Under the pieces are notes generated by a model that searched no databases, was not told the origin of the DNA, and worked only from the letters and a program-made list of their open reading frames with translations. Both the position numbers and the translations under genes were made by a program. 8,994 nt of DNA, from assembly GCA_021808195.1 (NCBI GenBank), contig JAKBCE010000094.1, forward strand, positions 1 through 8,994, given 5' to 3'. This document shows positions 1-6,256 of the stretch, one piece after another (the stretch's first letter is position 1; each line of letters begins with the position of its first letter). This stretch comes from Pseudomonadota bacterium (GTDB lineage: Bacteria; Pseudomonadota; Gammaproteobacteria; Steroidobacterales; Steroidobacteraceae).

Positions 1-1061
1 TGCTGTCGAGCGGACTCGATCCGCAGACCCCGGGTCTCGATCTGCAGCGCGCCTGCGGCACCAGCCTCGAGGCGGCGATCGCGATCGGCAACAAGATCGC
101 CCTCGGGCAAATCGACTGCGGCATTGCTGCCGGCGTCGATACGATCAGTGATCCGCCGGTCGTCTATTCACGCGACTACCAGCAGCTGCTGCTCGCCAGT
201 TACCGTGGCAGGACTACCGGTGAGCGCCTCGCTCCGTGGCTCGGGCTGCGGCCGCGGCATTTCAGGCCCGTGTTTCCCACGGTCGCCGAGCCTCGCACCG
301 GCCTGTCGATGGGCGAGAGCACCGAGCTGATGGTGCAGCGCTGGCGCATCGGGCGCGAGGCGCAGGATCAACTCGCCTACGAGAGTCACCGCAAGGCGGC
401 CGCGGCGTGGCGCGAAGGCTTCTACGACGATCTGGTCGAGCCCTACCTGGGACTTGCAGCCGACAACAACGTGCGCTCGGATACGTCGCTCGAAAAACTC
501 GCCAAGCTGCGGCCGAGCTTCGATGTGCGCGACGGCACTCTGACGGCCGGCAACAGTACGCCGCTCACCGATGGCGCGAGCGCCGTGCTGCTCGCCTCCG
601 AGGCGTGGGCCGAGCGGCACCGGCTGCCGGTGCTCGCCTACCTGTCGTACGGCAAGGTGTGGGCGGTGGATTTCGCGAGCGGACACGAAGGACTGCTCAT
701 GGCGCCGGCGTATGCAGTCCCGGCCATGCTGCGCGACGCCCGCCTGACATTGCAGGATTTCGATTACTACGAGATTCACGAGGCGTTCGCGGCCCAGGTG
801 CTCTGTACGCTCGCGGCGTGGGAGTCTGCCGAGTTCTGCCGCGACCGCCTCGGTCTCGATGCGCCGCTCGGCGCCATCGAGCGGACGCGGCTGAACGTCA
901 AGGGCGGCAGCGTCGCGATCGGCCATCCATTCGCGGCCACCGGCACGCGCATCCTGGCGACGCTGGCGAAGCTCCTGGCCGGCGACTCGGCGGCCCGGCG
1001 CGGCCTGATTTCGGTGTGTACCGCCGGTGGCATGGGCGTCACGGCGATCGTGCAGAAGTAA
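1..1061 (+). CDS. Thiolase, FadI-type acetyl-CoA C-acyltransferase (5'-truncated by window edge)
   Basis: This is the C-terminal 352 residues of a thiolase, in the frame whose first full codon starts at base 3. Thiolases cleave 3-ketoacyl-CoA with CoA in beta-oxidation, or condense acetyl-CoA units. All catalytic landmarks are visible: the nucleophilic Cys in QRACGTS (visible residue 18, codon 54-56), the His of YEIHEAFAAQ (259), the His of the GHPFAATG motif (308), and the second Cys of SVCTAGGMG (339). The GHPFAATG form, rather than GHPxGATG, and the long stretch between HEAFAAQ and that motif resemble E. coli FadI more than FadA. About 80 residues appear to lie upstream, which would give a FadI-like total near 430. 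No FadJ partner is visible, because the upstream side is cut. A biosynthetic acetyl-CoA acetyltransferase role is the main alternative. The thiolase call is near certain; the FadI subtype is moderately sure. Confidence 0.93.
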   Translation, partial: LSSGLDPQTPGLDLQRACGTSLEAAIAIGNKIALGQIDCGIAAGVDTISDPPVVYSRDYQQLLLASYRGRTTGERLAPWLGLRPRHFRPVFPTVAEPRTGLSMGESTELMVQRWRIGREAQDQLAYESHRKAAAAWREGFYDDLVEPYLGLAADNNVRSDTSLEKLAKLRPSFDVRDGTLTAGNSTPLTDGASAVLLASEAWAERHRLPVLAYLSYGKVWAVDFASGHEGLLMAPAYAVPAMLRDARLTLQDFDYYEIHEAFAAQVLCTLAAWESAEFCRDRLGLDAPLGAIERTRLNVKGGSVAIGHPFAATGTRILATLAKLLAGDSAARRGLISVCTAGGMGVTAIVQK

Positions 1062-1259
1062 CGGGTGCGGGTGCGCTGCCCGCAGGCGCGTCCGCAGAAG
1101 CAAACACAGACGTGCAGTAGCACGCAGGGAGGAGGAGTGCGCAAGAGCGCAGCGCGGGCAGTGCGCCCGTGACGCTGCACCAGATCCGCCGGCGCAGCCG
1201 CCGGCGCGAGGGAGGATTCAAACCGGTCATCCACCGAGCGAGCTGTCGGAGAGAGCGCT
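1062..1259. other. Intergenic region with two GC-rich hairpins
   Basis: This 198-bp gap lies between the thiolase stop and the patatin-protein start. TGCGGG (1066-1071) pairs with CCCGCA (1079-1084) across a 7-base loop, five bases after the TAA stop. No T-tract follows, so it is at best a weak or Rho-assisted transcript end. CGCCGGCG occurs twice (1187-1194 and 1199-1206) around a 4-base loop. Each copy is itself palindromic, so an 8-bp stem can form in the leader of the downstream gene. Purine-rich stretches at 1127-1136 and 1208-1215 resemble ribosome sites but have no convincing gene behind them. I see no clear sigma-70 promoter. Confidence 0.4.
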
Positions 1260-3062
1260 ATGAGCCCTGGCATCTTCGAGGACAGCAGGACGCTGCGCGA
1301 TGAACTCGCGGTCTTACTGGGGGAAATGCCGCTGTTCAGCGGCCTTGCACCTGCGGTCCTCGGCGCCATCGCGGCGGCCGCCGAGTGGCTGTCGCTGCCC
1401 GGCGGTGCGGTGCTGTTCTCCGCCGGAGAGCCGGCCGATGCGCTGTACGTGGTGCTCAGCGGCAGTCTCGCGGTGCTGACCGCCGGCGGGCGCGCCCAGG
1501 GCCGCTTTCTCGCCCGGCTCGCCGCCGGGGACACCGTCGGGGAGATGGGGCTGATCTCGGGTCATCCACGCACGGCCAACGTCGTGGCGCTGCGCAACAC
1601 GGAGCTGGCGCGCATTTCCGCGCGAGCATTCAACGAAGTACTGCGCCGTGAGCCGGAGGCCATGTGGCGCATTGCGCAGCTGATGGTCGGTCGGCTGGAG
1701 CGCATGGATGGCCCGCCGCCGCGCGCACATGTGCGCGGCGCCTGCACCTTCACGGTCTTGCCGCAGAGTCTGGAGGTCGACTTCGCGGGCTTCTCTACCG
1801 GGCTGGTCAATGCACTCGGCCAGTTCGGACGCACCGAGCTGGTCTGGAATGCGCGCGGCGCGACGCACACCAGTCAGTGGTTCAACAACATCGAGTCTTC
1901 CAACGACTTCGTAGTCTACGTGGCCGAGCCGACGCCCAACCGCTGGACCAAGCTCTGCGAGCGCCAGGCCGACGCGCTGCTGCTGCTGGCGCGCGCCGAG
2001 AGTCCCGCCGGCAGCTGGGCGGCGCTGCGCTGGCCGCACGATCACAGCCTGACCCCGCAGCGCTGGGAGCTGGTGCTTGCGCACGACAGCGGCATCGAGA
2101 CCGGGGCGGCGGCGCGCTGGCTGACGAACCTGCCGGACATCCCGCACCATCACGTGCAATCTGCGGCCGACTATGGGCGCCTGGCGCGAATGCTCACGGG
2201 GCGTGCCGTCGGACTGGTGCTCTCGGGGGGCGGGGCGCGGGGTTTCGCCCACATCGGTGCCATCAAGGCGCTCTCGGAGGCGGGTATCCCGGTCGACCTG
2301 CTGGGCGGCACCAGCATGGGCGCGATCCTCGCCGCCGGCGTCGCGGCGCGCTGGAACCTCGCGGAAATGATCGAGCGGTTTCGTCACTACTTCGTGGATT
2401 CGCGACCGTTGCGCGATTACACGCTGCCGTTCGTCTCGCTGGTCTCGGGCCACAAGGTCAGCCGCCTATTGTTCGAAGCATTCGGCGAGACCGCGATCGA
2501 AGATCTGCCGCTCGCGTATTTCTGTGTCTCGGCAAATCTGACCTCCGGGCATACACACGTGCATCGGCGCGGGGAGTTGTGGCGCGCGCTGCGCGCCTCG
2601 GTCTCAGTGCCGGGCGTGCTGCCGCCGGTGGTGCAAGACGGAGAGGTGCTGGTCGACGGCGGGGCGATGAACAATCTGCCGGTGGACATCATGCTCGAGC
2701 TCGGCCGCGGTCCGGTGATCGGCTGCGATGCGGGCGCGGACCGGGCCTTCGCCACACATGGCGGTGAGATCGACGTGCCGCTGCCCTGGCAGATCATGCG
2801 CTGGATCAAGGCGCGCCGGCAGTTGCCGAACATTTTCCAGATCCTCTGGCGTACCGGGATGGTCAACAGCTCGACGCAGACGGCCGCACAACGTGAGCGG
2901 ACCGATCTGCTGCTGCGTCCGCCGCTCGCCGCCATCGACATGCTCAACTGGCGGGCCTTCGATCAGGCCGTGCAAGCCGGCTACGAATACACCTTGCGGC
3001 GCATCGATGAGCTGCCGGAGGACTCACCGCTGTGGCGCAGTGCCGGACCGGCTTCGCGCTAG
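1260..3062 (+). CDS. NTE-type patatin-like phospholipase with N-terminal cyclic-nucleotide-binding domain
   Basis: This 600-residue protein has the layout of neuropathy-target-esterase/RssA-like lysophospholipases. Residues about 23-148 form a cyclic-nucleotide-binding fold with a phosphate-binding-cassette-like GEMGL (94-98) and R104-T105-A106. Residues about 160-315 resemble the linker of animal NTE (PNPLA6). The patatin domain starts near 318, with oxyanion motif GGGARG (323-328), nucleophile Ser352 in GTSMG, and Asp466 in VDGGAMNNLP completing the Ser-Asp dyad. By family knowledge it should hydrolyse (lyso)phospholipids at the inner membrane face. The stretch from LARMLTG through GTSMG is notably similar to the eukaryotic enzyme. 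There is no signal peptide or obvious membrane helix. The ATG is supported by GGAGAGA (1248-1254) five bases upstream. Whether the domain binds cAMP, another nucleotide or nothing is unknown. The family call is secure; the substrate is inferred. Confidence 0.92.
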   Translation: MSPGIFEDSRTLRDELAVLLGEMPLFSGLAPAVLGAIAAAAEWLSLPGGAVLFSAGEPADALYVVLSGSLAVLTAGGRAQGRFLARLAAGDTVGEMGLISGHPRTANVVALRNTELARISARAFNEVLRREPEAMWRIAQLMVGRLERMDGPPPRAHVRGACTFTVLPQSLEVDFAGFSTGLVNALGQFGRTELVWNARGATHTSQWFNNIESSNDFVVYVAEPTPNRWTKLCERQADALLLLARAESPAGSWAALRWPHDHSLTPQRWELVLAHDSGIETGAAARWLTNLPDIPHHHVQSAADYGRLARMLTGRAVGLVLSGGGARGFAHIGAIKALSEAGIPVDLLGGTSMGAILAAGVAARWNLAEMIERFRHYFVDSRPLRDYTLPFVSLVSGHKVSRLLFEAFGETAIEDLPLAYFCVSANLTSGHTHVHRRGELWRALRASVSVPGVLPPVVQDGEVLVDGGAMNNLPVDIMLELGRGPVIGCDAGADRAFATHGGEIDVPLPWQIMRWIKARRQLPNIFQILWRTGMVNSSTQTAAQRERTDLLLRPPLAAIDMLNWRAFDQAVQAGYEYTLRRIDELPEDSPLWRSAGPASR

Positions 3063-3069
3063 GCGGCCG

Positions 3070-3086
3070 CCGGCCGCGAGGGCCGG
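3070..3086 (+). terminator. Possible terminator hairpin after the NTE-type gene
   Basis: CCGGCC (3070-3075) and GGCCGG (3081-3086) form a perfect 6-bp stem around a GCGAG loop, eight bases after the TAG stop. Only GCTTGCC follows, with no real T-tract, so intrinsic termination would be weak. Its position just ahead of the putative promoter for the next gene fits a transcript boundary. Confidence 0.3.
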
Positions 3087-3088
3087 GC

Positions 3089-3126
3089 TTGCCGACGCAC
3101 GCCGGGAACTGTATGTTTATACAATC
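3089..3126 (+). promoter_or_regulatory. Putative sigma-70 promoter overlapped by a LexA-like (SOS) operator
   Basis: This AT-rich island stands out from GC-rich surroundings, 24 to 61 bases ahead of the glutathione S-transferase ATG. TTGCCG (3089-3094) and TATGTT (3112-3117) are separated by exactly 17 bp; each matches 4 of 6 sigma-70 consensus positions. Overlapping the -10 is AACTGTATGTTTATACAATC (3107-3126). It matches the E. coli LexA consensus at about 15 of 20 positions and keeps CTGT-N8-ACA, with A instead of the final G. TACAAT (3120-3125) is a second -10-like hexamer, but has no -35 at proper spacing. LexA control is inference from sequence alone. Confidence 0.42.
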
Positions 3127-3149
3127 TCGCGGCCAGCTCCGGTGCGGTC

Positions 3150-3746
3150 ATGATCACGCTGTTCCACCATCCCCAGACACGCTCCACGCGCTTCATCTTC
3201 CTCCTCGAGGAGTTCGGCGTGCCCTACCAGATCCGGCGCGTCGAGGTGCGCAAGCGCGACGGCTCGGGCGCCGTCGATCCGCTCAACCCGCACCCGCATG
3301 GCAAGGTGCCTGCGATCAGTGACGATGGCACCGTCGTATTCGAGTCCTCCGCCATCGTGCTGTATCTCACGGACCGATTTGCCGACCGCGGGCTCGGGCC
3401 GCTGGTCGGCGAACTGGACCGTGCGCCGTACCTGTCCTGGCTCGCCTACTACAGCGGAGTGCTCGAGCCGGCCTTCGTGTCGAAATTCCTCAACGTCGCC
3501 GTGCCGCGCGGGACGGCTGGCTGGGTGGACGTCGACGAAGCGGTGCCGGCCCTGACCGCGCTGCTCTCGCGCGGACCCTACCTGCTTGGGGAGCGCTTCA
3601 GCGCCGCGGACGTGCTGTACGGGACGACGTTTGCGATGTTCCGCAACACTCCGTTGATGGAGCGCAACGCGGTGATCGACGCGTATGCCGACCGTGTGGT
3701 GAATCGGCCGGCCTTTCAGCGTGCCATGGCACGCGATGCGGCCTGA
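3150..3746 (+). CDS. Glutathione S-transferase family protein
   Basis: This 198-residue cytosolic protein has the two-domain GST plan. The N-terminal thioredoxin-like half (about 1-78) opens with ITLFHHPQTRSTR, where Ser12 is a candidate catalytic or GSH-activating residue. It carries the cis-proline motif GKVPAI (51-56) and the glutathione-binding E65-S66-S67. The helical C-terminal half has the N-capping box S151-x-x-D154 in FSAADVLYG. Length is typical of bacterial GSTs. The family conjugates glutathione to electrophiles or reduces peroxides; the substrate here cannot be told. The ATG at 3150 gives the normal family N-terminus, but no good Shine-Dalgarno precedes it. A putative promoter with a LexA-like site lies just upstream. 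gshA, which makes its cofactor precursor, is 2.5 kb downstream but not in the same operon. Confidence 0.93.
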   Translation: MITLFHHPQTRSTRFIFLLEEFGVPYQIRRVEVRKRDGSGAVDPLNPHPHGKVPAISDDGTVVFESSAIVLYLTDRFADRGLGPLVGELDRAPYLSWLAYYSGVLEPAFVSKFLNVAVPRGTAGWVDVDEAVPALTALLSRGPYLLGERFSAADVLYGTTFAMFRNTPLMERNAVIDAYADRVVNRPAFQRAMARDAA

Positions 3747-3788
3747 CGCACCGGCGCAGGGACACCTCCGGCCGCGCTCAGCACCGGT

Positions 3789-4490
3789 ATGACGAACGAC
3801 GTCTCGCGTGGGCACGACGCCGCACTCGTGCTCTTCTGCCGCCGCCCGGCACCCGGTGAGGGTAAACGCCGTCTGGCGCGTGCCTTGGGCGACGAACGGG
3901 CGTTTGCCGTTGCCGAAGCGCTGCTGCAGTGCGCCCTGGAGGATGCTGCCGCGTGGCCCGGCCCGGTGGTGCTCTCGCCGGCGCGGAGCGGGGACGCCGC
4001 CTGGGCGGCGGGACTGTTGGGGGGGGAAGTGCAGGTCATCCCGCAGCCCGAGGGCAATCTCGGCGAGCGGATCGCAGCGGTCGACGTGCTCGTGCGCCGC
4101 CGAGGCTGCAGTCGGGTGTTGTTCATCGGCAGCGATGCACCGTCGCTGCATCTGTGGCAGCTCACGGCGGCGGCTGTGGCGCTCGAGCGCGTGGAGGTCG
4201 TCTTGATGCCGGCGGCGGACGGCGGAGTGACGCTGATGGGGTCGCGGACGGGATGGCCGGACCTCACCGCGCTGCCCTGGAGCGAGCCGGCGCTCGGTGC
4301 GGCGCTTGCGCAGGTCTGTCGCCAGTCCAGCCGCTCGGTGGAGCGGCTGGAGGGTTCTTACGACATCGACGAACCGGCCGACTGCCGGCTCGCGATCGAG
4401 CGGCTCACGGGCGACCCGCGGCCTGCACGGCGGCGTCTGCGCGAGCTGCTGTGCGGCCTGAGGCTCCCCGCGGCTCCGCTGCGCCCCTGA
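3789..4490 (+). CDS. DUF2064 / rSAM-selenodomain-associated transferase 1 family glycosyltransferase-like protein
   Basis: This 233-residue protein matches the DUF2064 (TIGR04282-like) family, which has a nucleotide-sugar-transferase-like GT-A fold and mostly unknown substrates. Family landmarks run in order: VLFCRRPAPGEGKRRL (14-29), where the usual KTRL is KRRL; NLGERI (90-95); the metal/nucleotide-site-like IGSDAPSL (113-120); PAADGGVTLMG (141-151), where the usual DGGY is DGGV; LPWSEPALG (162-170); and DIDEPAD (192-198). It starts 42 bp after the GST stop and may be read with it, though no clear ribosome site precedes the ATG. A run of eight G (4019-4026) crosses codons 77-80. The family often sits with a second transferase or a radical SAM gene; neither is present here. 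Its 3' end lies 8 bp from the convergent mtnP. The family call is good; the function is unknown. Confidence 0.85.
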   Translation: MTNDVSRGHDAALVLFCRRPAPGEGKRRLARALGDERAFAVAEALLQCALEDAAAWPGPVVLSPARSGDAAWAAGLLGGEVQVIPQPEGNLGERIAAVDVLVRRRGCSRVLFIGSDAPSLHLWQLTAAAVALERVEVVLMPAADGGVTLMGSRTGWPDLTALPWSEPALGAALAQVCRQSSRSVERLEGSYDIDEPADCRLAIERLTGDPRPARRRLRELLCGLRLPAAPLRP

Positions 4491-4498
4491 GCGGCGCG

Positions 4499-5347
4499 TC
4501 AGCTGCTGAGAAAGTCGAGAATGGCCCGCTGCGCCGCCGTCAGCTGCTCGTGCGGCGTCACGACCGCCGAGCGCAGCGCGTGCCGGCAGGGACGCGACTC
4601 ATCGTCGCGGTAGTGCGCGACAGCGCGCCCGATCAGGCGCTGAACGTGCGTCAGGCTGTCACGGAACTGACTCATGACCTGATCGACCGATACGTGTTGA
4701 GTCGGATCATCGAGCCAGCAGTCGTAATCGGTCGCGACCGCTACGGTGCAGTAACCGAGCTGCGCTTCGAGCGCGAGGAACGCCTCCGGCACGTTGGTCA
4801 TGCCGACCAGATCGGCGCCCGCGCCGCGCAACCAGAAACTCTCCGCGCGCGTGCCGAGCCGCGGACCCTCGACGCATGCATACGTCTTCTCGCGGTGCAG
4901 CGGCAGTCCGAGCGCCTCGGCTGCCTCGGCAAGCAGTGCGCTCGTGGCCGCGCACGCCGGGTGTGCGCTGGAGATGTGCGCCACCATGCCTTGACCGAAG
5001 AAGCTCGCGGCCCGCAGACCTTTGGTGAAATCCAGGTATTGCGAGGGCAGCGCCAGATCGCCCGGGCGGATCTCCTCGCGCAGACTCCCGACGGCCGACA
5101 CGCCGATTACCGTGCGCACCCCGAGGCTCTTCAACGCCCAGATGTTGGCGCGAAAATTGATTTCGCTCGGCAGCAGATGATGCTCGAGGCCGTGCCGCGC
5201 CAGAAAGGCGACCGGCTTTCCATCGAGGCTGCCGAGCATCACCGGCGCCGACGGCGCGCCGAACGGCGTATCCACGTGCCTCGTTTCGTTGACTTTCAAG
5301 CCGTCCATTCGATAGAGGCCGGTACCGCCGATAATGCCGATCATCAT
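4499..5347 (-). CDS. mtnP: S-methyl-5'-thioadenosine phosphorylase
   Basis: This minus-strand gene encodes 282 residues, about the length of human MTAP (283). It phosphorolyses the polyamine by-product methylthioadenosine to adenine and methylthioribose-1-phosphate, feeding methionine salvage. Visible motifs are IGIIGGTGLY (3-12, phosphate loop), ARHGLEHH (50-57), PSEINFRANIWALK (60-73), AVGSL (85-89), EGPRLGTRAES (160-170, usually GPRFSTRAES), GMTNVPEA (182-189), and ATDYDCW (205-211). The Asp residues of DYDCW mark 6-aminopurine (adenosine-type) specificity and argue against the shorter methylthioinosine phosphorylases, which lack this motif. The frame stays open upstream to 6076, but the conserved N-terminus begins at the ATG at 5347 (or the adjacent one at 5344). 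The ribosome site is weak (AGAGA). No other methionine-salvage gene is nearby. It is divergent from the DUF1499 gene across 93 bp. Confidence 0.91.
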   Translation of the reverse strand: MMIGIIGGTGLYRMDGLKVNETRHVDTPFGAPSAPVMLGSLDGKPVAFLARHGLEHHLLPSEINFRANIWALKSLGVRTVIGVSAVGSLREEIRPGDLALPSQYLDFTKGLRAASFFGQGMVAHISSAHPACAATSALLAEAAEALGLPLHREKTYACVEGPRLGTRAESFWLRGAGADLVGMTNVPEAFLALEAQLGYCTVAVATDYDCWLDDPTQHVSVDQVMSQFRDSLTHVQRLIGRAVAHYRDDESRPCRHALRSAVVTPHEQLTAAQRAILDFLSS

Positions 5348-5428
5348 GGGATTCTCTGTTGCGCCAGTGGCCGCGAGGCTGCAAGATGCCTCAAACGACG
5401 CCGGGCAACAAGATCGACATCTGTTCAC

Positions 5429-5434
5429 GGGGAG
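5429..5434 (+). promoter_or_regulatory. Shine-Dalgarno site fixing the DUF1499 gene start
   Basis: GGGGAG sits six bases before the ATG at 5441. It is the only good ribosome site in a long open frame that extends upstream across the antisense of mtnP, and it decides the start. In the whole 93-bp divergent gap I found no convincing promoter for either gene. Confidence 0.6.
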
Positions 5435-5440
5435 CCCTCC

Positions 5441-6238
5441 ATGAATACCCCTCCATTTCCTTCGCTGCGGCCGCCGCGCTGGCCGGGGCGAATTACCCGT
5501 GCGGGTCTGTGGATTCTCGCGGCCGGACTGCTCGTCACGCTCGCAGCGGGCCCGCTCAACCGCTTCCATCTCGCCGGTGTCGGTCCGGCGCTGATGACAT
5601 TGGTGATCGGCCTCGGCGTGGTGGTGTTCGGCACGGCGACGACCATCGTCGGCGTGCTGTTCTCGACGGTGAAGGGCGCGCGCATCCCGGGTACCGCCGC
5701 GGTGGTCGGCATCATCATCGGTCTGGCGGTGACCGCCTACGTGCTTTCCTGGGTGGAGCGGGCGCGTACCAGCCCGCCCATCAACGACATCAGCACGGAT
5801 CTGCACGACCCGCCGAAGTTCGAGCGCGTACTGGCGTTGCGCGCTCGTGCGCGCGCAACCGTTCCGGCGCAATACCGTCGCGAAGTACCCGGTCCAGGCG
5901 GTAGAATGATCGACGTACCGCAGCTGCAGCGCGAGTACTACCCGTACGTCAAGCCACTGTTTCTCGCGCTGCCGCCGGCGCAGGCGCTCGCCAGAGCGCG
6001 GCAGGTGGCCGCGGCGCTCGGCTGGCGCATTGATGCTTTCGAGCCGGCGCAGGGGCGCCTCGAGGCGACGGCCCACACGTTCTTCTTCGACTTCAAGGAC
6101 GACATCGTGGTGCGGGTCAGGCCGAACGGTACCGGCTCACGCGTCGACGTGCGCAGCGAGTCGCGGGTCGGGCTGAGCGACATTGGAACCAACGCGGCGC
6201 GCATCCGGCAGTTTCTCGGCCGCATGCAAACGCCCTGA
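5441..6238 (+). CDS. DUF1499 domain membrane protein
   Basis: This 265-residue protein is predicted to sit in the inner membrane. Three hydrophobic segments lie at about 20-38, 48-74 and 83-104, the last ending in YVLSWVERAR. After them comes PPINDISTDLHDPPKF (112-127), the characteristic opening of DUF1499 (PF07386). The soluble remainder runs from about 110 to 265, with YPYVKPL, ALGWRID, the aromatic patch HTFFFDFKDDIVVRV, and the closing SRVGLSDIGTNAARIRQFL typical of the family. The ATG is supported by GGGGAG at 5429-5434. The domain has no established biochemical role. gshA follows after only 18 bp with no terminator between, so the two are probably one transcript. Function unknown; family call confident. 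Confidence 0.87.
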   Translation: MNTPPFPSLRPPRWPGRITRAGLWILAAGLLVTLAAGPLNRFHLAGVGPALMTLVIGLGVVVFGTATTIVGVLFSTVKGARIPGTAAVVGIIIGLAVTAYVLSWVERARTSPPINDISTDLHDPPKFERVLALRARARATVPAQYRREVPGPGGRMIDVPQLQREYYPYVKPLFLALPPAQALARARQVAAALGWRIDAFEPAQGRLEATAHTFFFDFKDDIVVRVRPNGTGSRVDVRSESRVGLSDIGTNAARIRQFLGRMQTP

Positions 6239-6256
6239 GACGAGGCACTGGCATTC

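Noticed and set aside
168..1103. Minus-strand open frame (311 codons) opposite the thiolase
   Set aside because: It is a shadow of the thiolase coding frame. The translation is low-complexity Arg/Ala-rich with no domain, while the plus strand carries all thiolase motifs.
1137..1172. Eleven-codon GTG leader peptide candidate after an AGGGAGGAGG stretch
   Set aside because: The purine-rich stretch abuts the GTG with no spacer. The peptide shows no attenuator-type residue run, and no termination structure is coupled to it.
2225..2234. G-rich run in the NTE-type gene as a slippage site
   Set aside because: The run is explained by the oxyanion-hole glycine codons (GGGARG). It has only six G before a C interruption, so it is a weaker candidate than the G8 tract.
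1314..2453. Long minus-strand open frame (379 codons) opposite the NTE-type gene
   Set aside because: It is antisense to a gene with full catalytic motifs. Its composition is rich in Arg, Ala, Gly and Gln, as expected from a GC-rich shadow frame. No recognisable domain is seen.
3117..4151. Minus-strand open frame (344 codons) opposite the GST and DUF2064 genes
   Set aside because: It runs antisense to two genes with well-supported protein families, and shows no recognisable motif of its own.
4497..4550. Repeat of GTCAGCTGCT at the end of mtnP and about 40 bp further on
   Set aside because: Both copies fall in mtnP coding DNA (the Leu-Thr-Ala-Ala region and the Ser-Ser-stop) and are explained by codons. 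There is no wider repeat or mobile-element boundary.
3929..5440. Upstream extension of the DUF1499 gene frame through mtnP and the DUF2064 gene
   Set aside because: The frame is open only because of GC-rich codon bias. A clear ribosome site and a natural membrane-protein start lie at 5441.
5348..6076. N-terminal extension of mtnP by 243 codons
   Set aside because: The extension is antisense to the DUF1499 gene and has no domain character. The conserved N-terminus of the phosphorylase begins at 5347.
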